NCBI GenBank assembly: GCA_977006965.1
Contig: OZ345378.1
Location: 1,364,001-1,428,000 of the forward strand
DNA from: Phymatolithon calcareum
Taxonomy: Eukaryota > Rhodophyta > Florideophyceae > Hapalidiales
DNA: 64,000 nucleotides
Reading direction: 5' to 3'
Of the stretch, positions 1 to 10,611 are shown piece after piece; positions within the stretch are counted from its first letter, which is position 1, and the number at the start of each line of letters is the position of its first letter. A program made the translations under genes and the position numbers. The notes under the pieces were generated by a model. The model was not told the DNA's origin and searched no databases. It saw only the letters and a program-made list of their open reading frames with translations.

Positions 1-659
1 GGTATAGTGTGAGCACTTGAATGGTTTTTTGCACACCAGCGCTACACACATATCCAATCTCCCGTTCGTGCGCCATTCATGCGCTTGGAGTATTTCTTGC
101 TTGGGAACGGTTGTGCTCTACCGTGCAAGTTCGCGATGTATGGGAGCGACAAACGGAAGTGTTAATTGTTGGGCGAAACTGGATGGAAGAACACAGGCTT
201 CACCGTTGTGAAGTGCATTTTTTTGTAAAGGTAGCATTCTTTTTGCCGGCTAATTCATTCATGCCAATCGTGTTATGTCCATGGCAAAGATATGTGCAGG
301 TCAACAGTTGGCGTTGTCTTTTCAGCTTCCAACCTGCGTTTTCATTTGTACTCATACCCGTTCTAATACTCGAAAATATGTGCGAAATCAGCAAAGCTCA
401 GACTCCTCCCTTTCGCGAGCAAGCACTGGATTTTTGCGCATTGTACCTTTCACTTTTCCATTTGCTATCGCGTGTAGGCAACTGCTCCATGCAATTCGAA
501 GTGGACCTTGGTTACGGTGGACAAAGATTGTTTTGAGCGTCTGTTTAATGTTCGAAAATCCCTCCCCTGACGAGCCACTTGACGACCCGACTCCCACATT
601 AATTTGAGGGCATCCATCGAAGAGAATTCTAAAGTCAGCTGAGTAAACAATTAGTATAA
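1..659. other. No gene recognised at left edge
   Basis: Open stretches on both strands here, including one of about 170 codons on the + strand from 21, have no recognisable domain and a low-complexity Cys/Phe/Leu-rich composition typical of chance frames. The region lies downstream of the minus-strand EEP gene and probably holds its 3' flank. Confidence 0.5.
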
Positions 660-2129
660 CTACCGAGTGCTTGCGCCGCGCTGCAATGCTTCGCGGCGTT
701 TTTTCTTCGTCGCTGCAGGAAGTCGCAATGTAGCTCCAATCATGATGTGATCGGAGGGTTGACTGGCCACTGGAAACGGGCCTTTAACGGCCGTGCGGTC
801 TGGAACGCGAATTACATCAACGACATCCAAATCCGGAGTGCAAAACAAATAATCCAAAGTTTCAATGAACACCGGTGCATCTCCCGGGCGTGCATAATTT
901 GTGAAGTCAGGTTCATTTCCAATTACATCCTTGTAAGCGCTTTTCATCGCAGAAAATTTCGCTGGAAACCACTTTACAGCCGGCGAACCATCCGGAGCCT
1001 TTGGCGGGAAATGCGCATGTGTCGGCTCAATAGACCCGGATGTGATCATTCGGTACGCTGAGTCACCGGGTTTGATGTTGAAATCGCCACAAAGAACTGC
1101 CTTGTCTGAGCCACAGAGCGATTGAAATTGGCTAACCACAAGTGCAGAATGGATAAGCATTATCGCCGGGGACCAGAATGCGCATGGCATGTGATATGTG
1201 CCAACACACAAGAGCGCGCCATTGGTTTTGGAACGCAGTCGTGCAAAAACCATCATGTTTTTCTTTTCCTGTGATTGAATCCACGGGCTTCGTTTTCGTC
1301 GCTTTTCATTTGCAGACTCTCCAACTAGAAAAGATACAACGTTTCCGACCGCTTGCTGCACACCGGAAAACAATTTTTCAAGTCCCTCTTTACGCTTTTG
1401 TTTCGGCCAGGTCACCATGTCGCTTATTCTCTCAACCTTGACATCCACAGCGTCGTAAACATCGATTGGAAATGCAAGTCCGACGCCCATGTACCCGTTG
1501 AAGTACGAGCCGTACGTACCTGTGATCATGTGGAACCCGCGCCTGGCGAAAAATGCATGCAACGGGCCGCACCAAGATAAAGATATCTCCTGCAAACAAA
1601 TGATGGACCTGGATGCGACAGGCTCCTCCAATTTGGATAACACTCGTTCAAGCCGAATATTTGCGTTAAGGTCCTCCGGGTCGCAATGACGGAAATGTGA
1701 CGGTTTTGCTAGAGAGGAGGACAAGACGTTATATGTGACAACGCGAGCGAGTATTGGTGCATCAGACGATTTGGTGGCAAGTCGTTCGAAATCAGGATTT
1801 GATGCATACAATTCCCCATAGGGCCCGCTATCCCCACCTCCACCAAACCGACCGATGCCATCGGAATTGTTTCCAAAATTGCTGCCGGAATTATCCAGTG
1901 CCGGTCGAGGGCTGGATCGGAGCGAAGGGCTTACTCGGACCGTCCGCCGAAAGTTTCGAAATTCTGAACGCACGGAAGAGGCTTGCTTCCATGGAGGGAG
2001 CAAGGCAGAGGTTGGCAACAAACGGTTGCGGAACAAATTGCAAGTCGCGGGCGTCAGAAAGGCCGCGCGGAGCATGCTGTGAGACGATTGTTGACAGTGG
2101 CCTGAAGGCATGAGCTTGCCTGGTTTCAT
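660..2129 (-). CDS. Endonuclease/exonuclease/phosphatase (EEP) family protein
   Basis: This is a 489-residue metal-dependent phosphodiesterase of the EEP fold (CCR4/nocturnin/PDE12/sphingomyelinase superfamily). The fold's catalytic blocks are visible in order: TYNVL at 132-136, LQE at 179-181 (metal-binding Glu), TYHMP at 311-315, GDFN at 348-351, TLDYLF at 424-429 and SDH at 459-461 (catalytic His). The first about 100 residues are rich in Ser, Arg and Pro with few acidic residues, which would suit an organelle targeting leader, but this is inference. The C-terminus is a short Lys/Arg tail. The substrate could be RNA tails, a nucleotide or a phospholipid; the family alone does not decide. 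The gene is intronless and divergent from the GNAT gene at 2522. The start is the first in-frame ATG; a later start would shorten only the leader. Confidence 0.85.
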   Translation of the reverse strand: MKPGKLMPSGHCQQSSHSMLRAAFLTPATCNLFRNRLLPTSALLPPWKQASSVRSEFRNFRRTVRVSPSLRSSPRPALDNSGSNFGNNSDGIGRFGGGGDSGPYGELYASNPDFERLATKSSDAPILARVVTYNVLSSSLAKPSHFRHCDPEDLNANIRLERVLSKLEEPVASRSIICLQEISLSWCGPLHAFFARRGFHMITGTYGSYFNGYMGVGLAFPIDVYDAVDVKVERISDMVTWPKQKRKEGLEKLFSGVQQAVGNVVSFLVGESANEKRRKRSPWIQSQEKKNMMVFARLRSKTNGALLCVGTYHMPCAFWSPAIMLIHSALVVSQFQSLCGSDKAVLCGDFNIKPGDSAYRMITSGSIEPTHAHFPPKAPDGSPAVKWFPAKFSAMKSAYKDVIGNEPDFTNYARPGDAPVFIETLDYLFCTPDLDVVDVIRVPDRTAVKGPFPVASQPSDHIMIGATLRLPAATKKKRREALQRGASTR

Positions 2130-2521
2130 TGAATTGTTTGCAGAGCATTCAGAACATTGATATGCTGGGGCACAGAGCGGAAGGGGAGGGACGAAGATTG
2201 ATAAGCACCTTGAGCGAAAAATTCGTTATGAAGAACCTTGGCAATTCTATTGTATACTCGCGCATCTTTATGGCTGTTCACATCATGAATCCAACTCGTG
2301 GCTTTACAGTATTTGTATCATACTTGCATCTCCTGGGCCGAATCTGCGGGCCTCCACTTCCGGATAACCAATTCCGAAAACCTTGCTGTGGAAAACATGC
2401 AGTACTTCACCTTCTGAAAAACACTACGCATTTTCTTCAGGAGGAAAGCAGTGGACAACATCGCTAGAATTTTTCTCCAGGTTTCTTAGAGGAGTAAAAA
2501 CTAGAAACGAAAAAGCGGCGC
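2130..2521. promoter_or_regulatory. Divergent intergenic region, probable shared promoter
   Basis: About 390 bp separate the start of the minus-strand EEP gene from the earliest ATG of the plus-strand GNAT gene. Both promoters must lie here. No clear TATA or repeated operator-like motif stands out. Confidence 0.4.
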
Positions 2522-3706
2522 ATGACACATCACGGTGTTATTGATGCCCCAGCATTTTTGTCCCAACTCGCGTCTTATAAGTTTCTCGCTCCATTAAATC
2601 TTCGGTCCTTGTGTAATCATTCCATGCGCACGAGGTTCAATTCGAAGTCTTTCAACATGGCATTCAAGAATGAAGCGTCGGAGGATTTCGATATCCAGTC
2701 TTGTTGCCTGTATTCTAGTGACATCGTCGCAAATTTTGCGCTGAACGAGGCAGAATGGAGAACGACATCTGAGGAAATGGGGTACATACTTGGCACGAAA
2801 GATATCCAGGCTGCAACCGCTTTCGTCAAAGGCCATCCTGACAAGCTTGTCGCCACCGCCATGGCCCTTCCTATGGACGCTTCGTTAGTTGCGGACAGTC
2901 CGGCATATTTCTTGTGCAACGTCATTGTAGCGAAGGCTTCTCGCGGCAAAGGCCTCGCTCGGCGACTGGTCGACGACGTGATGGAGAAATGCGAAGAAAA
3001 TCGAAGGTGAGCAACAGCGTTTGCGCAGTATTGCCTAACACGGAAATGGCAACTGACCGCAATGTTTTTATGTGAATCCAGAGCAAAAGAAGTCCGACTT
3101 TTATCTTCAATGATGGGATTTTCTCTGTATAAGAAGCTCGGCTTCATCGAAATGGGCGCATGGGTAATCCATTACATGTTCCGCCCGTGCCTGCCGGTCC
3201 CGAAGGAGCGGGGTCGCGCGCAAGTAGCATCTGCGGCACAGGAAGAGGCTGCGAAAAACTTGGAGGCATCATGCAGTGATAGAAAATATACTTCACGCCT
3301 ACGTGTGCAACCAGATGCTCTATGCATCGTGATTGAATCTGAGTCAAACTCGAACGTCGTCGCGGCGACCTGGGTCCGTGTGATATCTCCAGATATTGCC
3401 ACAGGGAGCTCGGGAATATGGATAGCACCTGTCGTTGCGGAAACACCCGACCTTGCCAAAGAAGTTATATGCGATGCTATCGCTTTGTGGGAAGAACGCA
3501 ATCCAACGCCAAAAGGCACTGATGTTCGAGCTCTCGTTCTTGCGAGCGGCGGGGACGGAAAATCCATAGCCATATTCGAGGCACTTGGATTCAAGAAAGT
3601 ATTTGCACCACCTCTTCTGCGGAAGTCCTTCAACGGGCCCACTGCTGCCTTGCCAGCACCATCACCAAACTATTACGCTCTCACGGGATGGCATGCCTGC
3701 CCGTAA
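2522..3706 (+). CDS. Tandem-GNAT acetyltransferase, one intron
   Basis: Two exons, 2522-3006 and 3082-3706, are separated by a 75-nt intron starting gtgagc and ending ccag. Removal keeps the frame, joining CGA-AG to A as Arg-Arg-Ala. The first half is a GNAT N-acetyltransferase domain: the acetyl-CoA loop reads RGKGLARRL, and exon 2 supplies the GFSLYKKLGF helix typical of motif B. The second half (about residues 235-340) looks like a degenerate second GNAT lobe with its own EALGFKKV, as in two-lobed bacterial-type acetyltransferases. The substrate is unknown. The start is uncertain: ATGs at 2624 and 2657 in the same frame are also plausible, and the residues before 2657 look non-conserved. 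It converges on the DUF760 gene. Confidence 0.8.
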
Positions 3707-4267
3707 GAAGAGATTCATAACCGTATGAAAAGCTTCGATTGAATACTGTCGCCGCACATGCAGTCAAAAGCGAGAAGCGAATAGCGACCGCTCCGTCTTA
3801 TGCATTTCCGTTCCCTGAACTTTAACACCGAAGGGAAGGTTAAGTTTTAGGAAGCTAGTTGTGAGTTGTATTGTGAGGTAGACAAGCTGATTGTTGGTAT
3901 ATGGCTCAAGGACGAAGATGCACGTGTACAAATGCAATTTGTTCAACAGCTTCCAAACGCAGCTTCGTGTCGCGGACGTTTACCAGACGATGAGCAACGA
4001 TGATGTGCACGCCCTGTGTCCACAAATGTTTCTCGGAAGAAGTGCCGTGCCTCGGAGAACCCCATTCGGCTAAACAAGTCAATTTCAAACTGCTCTCACA
4101 CCTGAATGTAAGCGCATTACTTCCCGTACTCGATGCTCACCTAAACGTCTGGTACTTCAACTTTATTACATCTGGTCTATGGAATCCTGTCGCAAGCGGA
4201 GGTGATTGCTTCAAAACTGTACTACACGCAAGGGAATCCCCTGCCATTTGTCTAGTTCGCAAGAGAC
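3707..4267. other. Convergent intergenic gap
   Basis: The 3' ends of the GNAT and DUF760 genes face each other here. Short open frames on both strands overlap one another and show no domain. Nothing else is recognised. Confidence 0.5.
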
Positions 4268-5530
4268 CTATGCCTCACGCTCATGCGAATGTCTTGCCAA
4301 GGACTCTGGAGTTTCAAGTATTCTTGTCATCTCAAACTTCTTCTCCAAATTGCGCACATGATACCCAACAAGTAAACACCAGAAAGCCAACTGCCCCATA
4401 TAATCCCTGCTCGTCGAATATGATATTTGCACTTTGGTGGCGTTAAACTCCCCCAAAACATTCTTGATTGTCATCTTAAACGCCTCCAGCGCATCCACAC
4501 TGATATGCGCTTGCAAGGACGAAATCTTCTCTGCGCTCAGAGTTCGCATATAATCCAACAGTCGATTACTATTCGACTCATGCAACTTCGTGGCTTGCAA
4601 TCGTTCTTTCAGAAGCTCATTTTCCGCCTCCAACTTCTTCACATAATCCTCAACGTTCATCTCAGTCTTCTCGTCCCGTTCACCATCCCACCATCTCACG
4701 CTCCCGGTCACGGCGGAGAGGTCTATTTTGCCTCTGCGCGGCACGCTGCGCATGTAGTCGGGCTCAATTGTATCCTGCAGGGCCCCAAGCGGTGGAGTAT
4801 CTTTGGCCGGACTCGTCGAAAATGGCATGGAGGGACCTGAGGAAGACAACGTTTCGCTGAGCATCATACGATACTCTGCATTTCGAAGCGCATATCCTGT
4901 CATCAGAGAGCTTTGCATTAAGCGCGACATGCCATGTCGCTCAGTGTTGATGACGATATCAAAACTATCGCTGGGAATGGAGCCGAAAATACCCATCACG
5001 ACGCGACGAAACGCATCCGCCGCCTCGTCTGATGTGCGAGAGCGAATTCCATCCACATCTTCGGGACCCTTCGAGTAGGTTTGCAGAACGGCGTACAGCC
5101 GGCGTGCGGATCCGCCTTCGCCAAGGAGAATATCGTCTTCTTTGGTTTCGCCACCGACCCCCTTCTCGGTTGCGCTATCGGCCGACATTTCAGAATCACC
5201 CCAAGATTTCCCGTATACGGGATGATCATCGACAGCATCACCGCTTCCACCCGGTTCCGGGGTGATGTTATCCGGTTCGCTTACCGGCTCTTCGCTATCA
5301 GGATTTACATCAGCATCATTTCCCGAACTGCTGTTGCGCAGGTCATCTTCCCCAAATAATCCTTCGTTAGACCAGATGAAGACGGCGTGCAGGTTGGCCA
5401 CCCCGCGTGGCCTTTTCCGTGTCACCAACGAACGCCGGGAGCAAAGTGAGGTAGACTTGAGCGGACCGTACGTCGGAAGAGGAGCATGTGCCGAAAACGC
5501 ATGCATTTGGGTCGTCGTACGGGAAAGCAT
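4268..5530 (-). CDS. DUF760 plastid-type protein
   Basis: The 420-residue product has the two blocks that define the DUF760 family of plants and algae. The first, about midway, runs from GIFGSIPSDSF through MTGYALRNAEYRMML. The second, near the C-terminus, contains LLDYMRTL followed by ALEAFKMTIKNVLG. A coiled-coil-like KKLEAENELLKERL sits between them. Known family members are plastid proteins of unknown biochemical role. The start was chosen at 5530 (MLSRTTTQ) or possibly 5506 (MHAFSAH): either gives a Ser/Arg/Lys-rich leader resembling a transit peptide, followed by an acidic Glu/Asp-rich linker. The frame stays open upstream to 5845, but that extra sequence looks non-coding. It is intronless. 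Confidence 0.8.
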   Translation of the reverse strand: MLSRTTTQMHAFSAHAPLPTYGPLKSTSLCSRRSLVTRKRPRGVANLHAVFIWSNEGLFGEDDLRNSSSGNDADVNPDSEEPVSEPDNITPEPGGSGDAVDDHPVYGKSWGDSEMSADSATEKGVGGETKEDDILLGEGGSARRLYAVLQTYSKGPEDVDGIRSRTSDEAADAFRRVVMGIFGSIPSDSFDIVINTERHGMSRLMQSSLMTGYALRNAEYRMMLSETLSSSGPSMPFSTSPAKDTPPLGALQDTIEPDYMRSVPRRGKIDLSAVTGSVRWWDGERDEKTEMNVEDYVKKLEAENELLKERLQATKLHESNSNRLLDYMRTLSAEKISSLQAHISVDALEAFKMTIKNVLGEFNATKVQISYSTSRDYMGQLAFWCLLVGYHVRNLEKKFEMTRILETPESLARHSHEREA

Positions 5531-6466
5531 TGCGTATACGCACTCTATGTCGACGTCCTTGCGAATGGGTCGGCTAGAGAAGGCTGCCACTGGAAAATGG
5601 TGCCACATGGGCCATGCGAGGAGAATCAGATCGTAAACACAAAATCGCGGGCTCAGAAATGAATAAGTATGACAAATTTGTTCGTACGTGGTCCAGAATC
5701 TCAGTTCAGGAATTCTGATCTCATTCTGACGAGATCTGGGATTCACTCCGATGATACTCGGAACAAGTAGATAACGTGAGTTGTGTCTTCGATGTAGTGG
5801 AATTTCCTTCGACAATCTGATTTGCGTCTGCAGTTGTGCCCCCATAATTTAATGCTGTCTAAACTTGTTGAAAGTCTGCTATTCGGCAGTACAGTAAAGA
5901 AGGTGAGTTAGGAATGAGCTTGGCTCTTGTAAATATAATCGAAATGCTCCTCCGCATGAAATAAAAATCTATTTTTCTTCTTCATGACTGGAGGGCTAGA
6001 AATTTGTATTTGAAAAAGTGTCCCCTTCCCGGGTACAGAAATTGAAAATCGAAAGGCCAGTGAACCCAGTTCCAAGTCCTTACTCCGCACAACTGTTGTC
6101 AACAAGTTACGGAGGACTTCGATTGGATGGGGAGTGTCAACTCCTGTTGAGAGCCGCCATTAAAAGAAATTTCTTCGCCATTTATTTGGACGAAATCCCT
6201 TGCAAGCGAATAAAATAATATTAACTACTCTGCATAGATAAGACCTGAGGCGCATCCTCGACCTGGAAGTCACCGGTTACATCAGGCATTATTCATTATT
6301 TTGAGGGATCAATTTTGAGAGTATTTTCTGCGTTCAGAGCGGACCGGAAATTCAGAAAGTATGCTGTGCATTGGATTATAGCTCCCAGCAAACGAGAAAA
6401 CAAGGCTGAAGGAGTGACGCTTCGATACAATTTTTGCCAAATGTACAGCAAATTTCCACTGCGATC
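5531..6466. other. Upstream region of DUF760 gene and tRNA
   Basis: No gene was found between the DUF760 start and the tRNA. The stretch from 5531 to 5845 stays open in the DUF760 frame but is not protein-like. The rest is AT-rich and unremarkable. Confidence 0.5.
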
Positions 6467-6540
6467 GCTCTTGTAGCTCAGTTGGCTAGAGCGCCAGCCT
6501 AACATGCTGGAGGTCTGGAGTTCGAGCCTCCACAAGAGTA
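6467..6540 (+). tRNA. tRNA-Val (anticodon AAC)
   Basis: The full cloverleaf folds by eye. Acceptor strands 6467-6473 and 6533-6539 pair, with a G.U first pair. The D arm is GCTC/GAGC with an AGTTGGCTA loop, the anticodon stem is CCAGC/GCTGG around loop CTAACAT (anticodon AAC at 6501-6503), the variable loop has five nt, and the T arm is TGGAG/CTCCA around TTCGAGC. The discriminator base is A. It is intronless. The D-loop and T-loop carry normal A-box and B-box internal promoter sequences. Confidence 0.93.
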
Positions 6541-6879
6541 TTTCTTTTGAGCCTGATGATACAGTAGTAGCGGCACTTTCAACTCCCTAAAGGACGTTCT
6601 ATAGTACAGATGAATCGATGAGATGCGAGGAAACCTTAACATCTTATGCTCTTTTCGATCGATCGGACAAAATTCATAGCCGTACGCAAGACCGGGGTAC
6701 AAATAATGGGAGGAGATATCTTATGCTATAGGAGGACCAAGAAAGACAATACGCGCTGCCTGTAGACATAGCGACTGGACAATCTTCGAAAATTTAGTTG
6801 CGGAACTGGCCCAGACATTACATGGATTGCACTTACTTTTGACTGCATAAACGATTAAAGCTGCAGTCCTTGCAAAAGC
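6541..6879. other. No gene recognised
   Basis: About 340 bp between the tRNA and the decayed leucine-rich gene. No feature was recognised. Confidence 0.5.
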
Positions 6880-8352
6880 GTGAATCACTTCGGTGTCTAC
6901 ACATGGAGTACAATGCGGCTTCTCCCTCTAATTTTGCACCAAGACTCTCGAGGAATTACTTGCGAAAGATTCTCGAGGTATGCAACGGAAATCTATGGGA
7001 ACTCTTGGTCACAGGCAACCTTCTATGCTATCAGCGCAATTGCAGAGCACTTCACAAGGCTCGAATATTTTGATGTGAAATACGACTTCGTCCATGACAC
7101 TCTGAGCGAAGTGTGGAAAACTGTCGGCCCAACTTTGAAGAAATTGTCAATTGACAGATTGGACTTGAAGCGCGGTACCATGGATGACTTGATTAATGGG
7201 ATTGTGTTGTATTACAGGAAAGTTACTGCCCTGGAATGTGCGTTCTCAAGTACCTGGGAAATATCTCTTCGTGTCTGCCTTTGTGAGATGTGTGGACCGC
7301 AACTGAAATTCCTCAAGAGTTTCGCGTTGACCAACAAGGAAAAATTTTCTTCCGAGAAACTCAAAAGAGCTTTGGAATACGCAGACCAGATATCGGTGGA
7401 GGAGATGTCCATATCAGAACGATTTGCTTTTAAGAAGCGGCAGAATGCCGCGGACAGAAACAACTACATTCCTTGTTATTTTTTTCTTGGATCTCTGGCT
7501 GAGATAGAAAGGCTTTAGTCTCATGCAAAGAATTTATTAAGAGATAATCGCAGTCGAATGAGCCCTACAATCTTTGAGGCTATTCTTTTTCTCTAAAGAA
7601 ATAAGGCATATTGGAACGAACAGGGCGTCAAGTCCGCTATGGTGAAAGTAGTTAGTGACCATGTCCAAGAGGGACTCTAAGGAGATGAGCAGTACGATGG
7701 ATTGGGTGACCTTTAGAACAAAGTGGTAAAACTGTGTTGCGCCTAATATACTCGCAGAATCCTAATTGCAATTAGTATTGTCAGAAGTATCTCAATTGCA
7801 ATTGTTAGAAATCCTATTGCCTCATTGCTCCACTGGAAGCAATAGCGAAAAATTGAATTGGGACGAACCCTTATTAACTTTCTTCCCTTCTCAACAGCAG
7901 ATTGACGAGATTCTTGATGCTTGCCCTGACCTTCGTTTTGATGCGTGTATACCATTTTATGTTGACCAAAGGTTAATTTCCGCCTTTGGAGAACATGTTC
8001 GTTTTGCTGAAATCCACGGCACGCTCAGCGGTGATGTCGAAGAGGTTGGAAGATCCGTGCGCAATCTCGAAGTGCTACGCCTTGTCGTTTTGACGAAGCA
8101 GAATCAGTGCGCTTCTTGTCGATGTTCTTGTGCTCGCCCAAAACAATTCTTAAATCTTTGTTCCTGACCAGCAATGAGCTGTGGTTCGACATCGATCAGA
8201 AGATAATTGATCTGATTGCAGGGTTGATCAGCAGTATTGAAATATTGTCTGTTAAAACAGTTAACATAGTACCTGGGTTGTTTTGAGGAATTGCAAAAGC
8301 AAATCCAGAATTGAGGAATGTGTCTGTTTGTGCCATCTCACTGGCAATCTAA
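6880..8352 (+). pseudogene. Decayed leucine-rich (LRR-like) protein gene
   Basis: Three protein-like segments follow one another on the + strand in different frames. The first, 6880-7518, is 212 codons with LRR-like spacing such as TLKKLSIDRLDL. The second, 7766-8167, has NLEVLRLVVLT. The third is a frame opening near 8100 that reads LKSLFLTSNELWF, then IEILSVKTVN, a stop, and NPELRNVSV up to 8352. Periodic Leu/Ile with Asn fits a leucine-rich-repeat or F-box-associated family. No single frame spans it, so it has at least two frame changes and one stop. Introns could explain some breaks, but no clean GT-AG pair was found. The family is unknown. Confidence 0.45.
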
Positions 8353-8999
8353 AATCGCAGTGTAACTGTCTTGTGTTGTCGAACAAGACAGTGGCTTGCA
8401 ACTGTGAGCCCGGCCAATGGCGAAACAATAAGGCTAAGAAAGATATTGGTAGCACACGACTTCGGGGAGATCCTATAGAGCGACCACTTCGGGGGGCCAT
8501 CCGCAAGTGGCAGCTCGTAATGACGGACAGACCCAACAGTGGAAATAATCACGGAATGGGAGGCACCAAGAAGTCGTCAAGGTGGGTCGCTGACTCACAC
8601 GTGCGTATCGCGGTAGCCGTGAGACCTGACATTGATAGTATAGTGTCGGTATTCGTGGGGTGTGATAAGCAACCCTCAGCCAGTAGGTTGGAGTATCCGA
8701 TAGTACAAAAGGTGCTGCTCATAAAAGCGAGTAAAGGATCGTGTAAAAAAGTAACGTTCATATGCAGCTCACTTTGTGTGAGTCCAATAACTGACCGTTC
8801 ACTGTATGTTCACTTGCTGTTCATCACGTGAACTTGTACTGACAATGACCGATACTAGTCTAATTATTTCACCGAGAGTGCACCACTGCAGACTCACTCT
8901 CTGTAGAAAGACTACTTAAGCAAGATAGCCTTCTCCAGCAGAAGGAACTAAGCAACAACCGCAGCATGAAGACCAGCAACTAAAGACAACCACACTTTT
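8353..8999. other. Gap between decayed gene and Ty3 relic; possible LTR remnant
   Basis: No protein-like frame was found. Since gag-like sequence starts soon after 9000, the 5' LTR of that element could lie here, but with no second copy in the window it cannot be bounded. Confidence 0.3.
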
Positions 9000-10351
9000 T
9001 GAACAAAACATCATCCACTGGTTACATCTGGTAGCACCGGCATTTCCGATCAAGGTCCCACATCTTTCAACCCAACATACCTTCCACTCTTCGGAACAGC
9101 GATAGCACCGACGGCTCGCAGTCCGACTCCCCGACTGCCGCTGAATTAAGAGCCCTCATGGATAAGGCGAACGAGCTTCAGACCACAATCTCCATCCAAA
9201 ACTTCGTCATCAAGACTTTTCAAGCCAATGCCGAAGCGGTCGGAAATGCGTTCAACGGTACTTCTAACCTCAGGCAGGTCCAGCCTCCGAGCATTTCTGC
9301 GCAAAACAGCCTTTTGCGTTCTGTCAAAACCCCCGCCCATTCCTGTATTCTCGGGAAAGACTGACCACCGGACCACAACCAAGTTTCGCGGATTTATATA
9401 CAATCTCAGAAAATCTGGAGGGCTCACCAACGTTTCGGAAAGCATGCTTGTTGAATTGGCTGCATGTTACATGCAATACAAAGCAGCACCGTGGATTATA
9501 CGTCTGGAGCACACCAAAGAGGAACCCGTCTCTATTGACGCCCTTCAAGCTGTAATGATCGCTGAATATGTGTCGCATGACGAATGCGCTCGAACAAAAG
9601 TGCGTCTGATGAATTTGGAACTCAAGACTTTGATTGAAAAACACATCTAATTGTTTCAAGAACTCACCGAAATATGCGCCACATCCTTATCTGAAGCATA
9701 CAACCAAGCACGCACGCTCAACCGCACTAAACAATGGCGCAAACAAAACTAAGCCTCGAAAAGAGTACCCGCATCTCCACATCCGAGGACAGCGCCATAA
9801 CAAGCAAGGATCATAACACTGTATGCTGGGGGCCAGCAAAAAAGACGAAGGAAATCTACCGCGCAGCCGATCGATGCTGCAAATGTCGGCTTCAAGGCTG
9901 GACCGATCCGTCTCACCCTTGCCGAAGGATTATGTGAAGAGGAAGCCAAATGGTTCGGACAGCCCAAAATAGGAATGCCTCGCAGCAGCGTGGAAAAATT
10001 CAAGCGTAAGACACACACCTACGCTGTCGTCATTATCTGCTGGTAGTGACGGTGAGCTGGTTTATGAATGCACTTTCAATGGCACCCCAGTCACAGCCTT
10101 TATTGACGCAGGCGCCTCCCTTCATATCTCCGAAAGTTGCAAGCAAATGTGGTCTTATTGTTGGACCTTCAGCCTGTGATACTGTAGAGATTGGCGATAC
10201 TTCTACAGCACCAATCATCGTGATGACAAACGGACATCTCGAACTAAGCCGCCTCACGAGCGAGGAACAAACACCATCCACTGGTTACAGATCGCATCTC
10301 AAAAAAGCCACAATTGGCCAGAGCGAGTGTCGACTACCTTGCCGACCCTGA
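9000..10351 (+). mobile_element. Degenerate Ty3-type LTR retrotransposon (gag, zinc knuckle, protease)
   Basis: Remnants lie in the usual order. A gag-like frame, 9228-9650, starts at PPIPVFSGK and ends in a stop, after which FQELTEICATSLSEAY continues as gag. Near 9880-9925 is a broken CCHC zinc knuckle (C-x2-C, then Trp where His is expected, then H-x-C). Near 10050-10200 is a retropepsin with FIDAGAS, where most relatives have D-S/T-G-A; a frame change follows and then GPSACDTVEIGD. A possible primer-binding region is at 9019-9040 (TGGTAGCACCGG). The phrase catccactggttaca occurs at about 9012 and again at about 10274. No reverse transcriptase or integrase remains. Every domain is frameshifted, so the element is dead. 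Confidence 0.6.
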
Positions 10352-10510
10352 GAGTCCAACATGTTCCTGCTCGGTGGGGTATGGAAGTGACATCCTCGCG
10401 TTGATAAGACCGCGTCAGTCAGCTTCGTCAAAGACTTTTCGCAGTGTCCAGTGCTACAGGAGCTTGTTCTAAAGATTAGGAACTTTCTCATGGTATAGAG
10501 GTATGTGTCG

Positions 10511-10611
10511 CTTTTCGCGGCAGAGCATTTGACATCTTCATAGAAGGGAAGCAATATATTTCTTATATTGCTTCCCTCCGATGAATATGTCAAATGCTCT
10601 GCCGCGAAAAG
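10511..10611. repeat. 48-bp-arm near-perfect hairpin
   Basis: Arms 10511-10558 and 10564-10611 are reverse complements at 45 of 48 positions, with only a 5-nt loop (ttct-type) between them. It lies just after the Ty3 relic and is not part of a recognisable gene. A transcript from either strand would fold into a long, almost unbroken duplex of the kind Dicer cuts. Confidence 0.9.

Noticed and set aside
21-536. 171-codon plus-strand open frame
   Set aside because: Low-complexity Cys/Phe/Leu composition, competing frames on both strands and no domain; reads as chance.
5531-5845. Upstream extension of the DUF760 frame
   Set aside because: Open but unlike a transit peptide or domain; the start at 5530 or 5506 gives a sensible leader.
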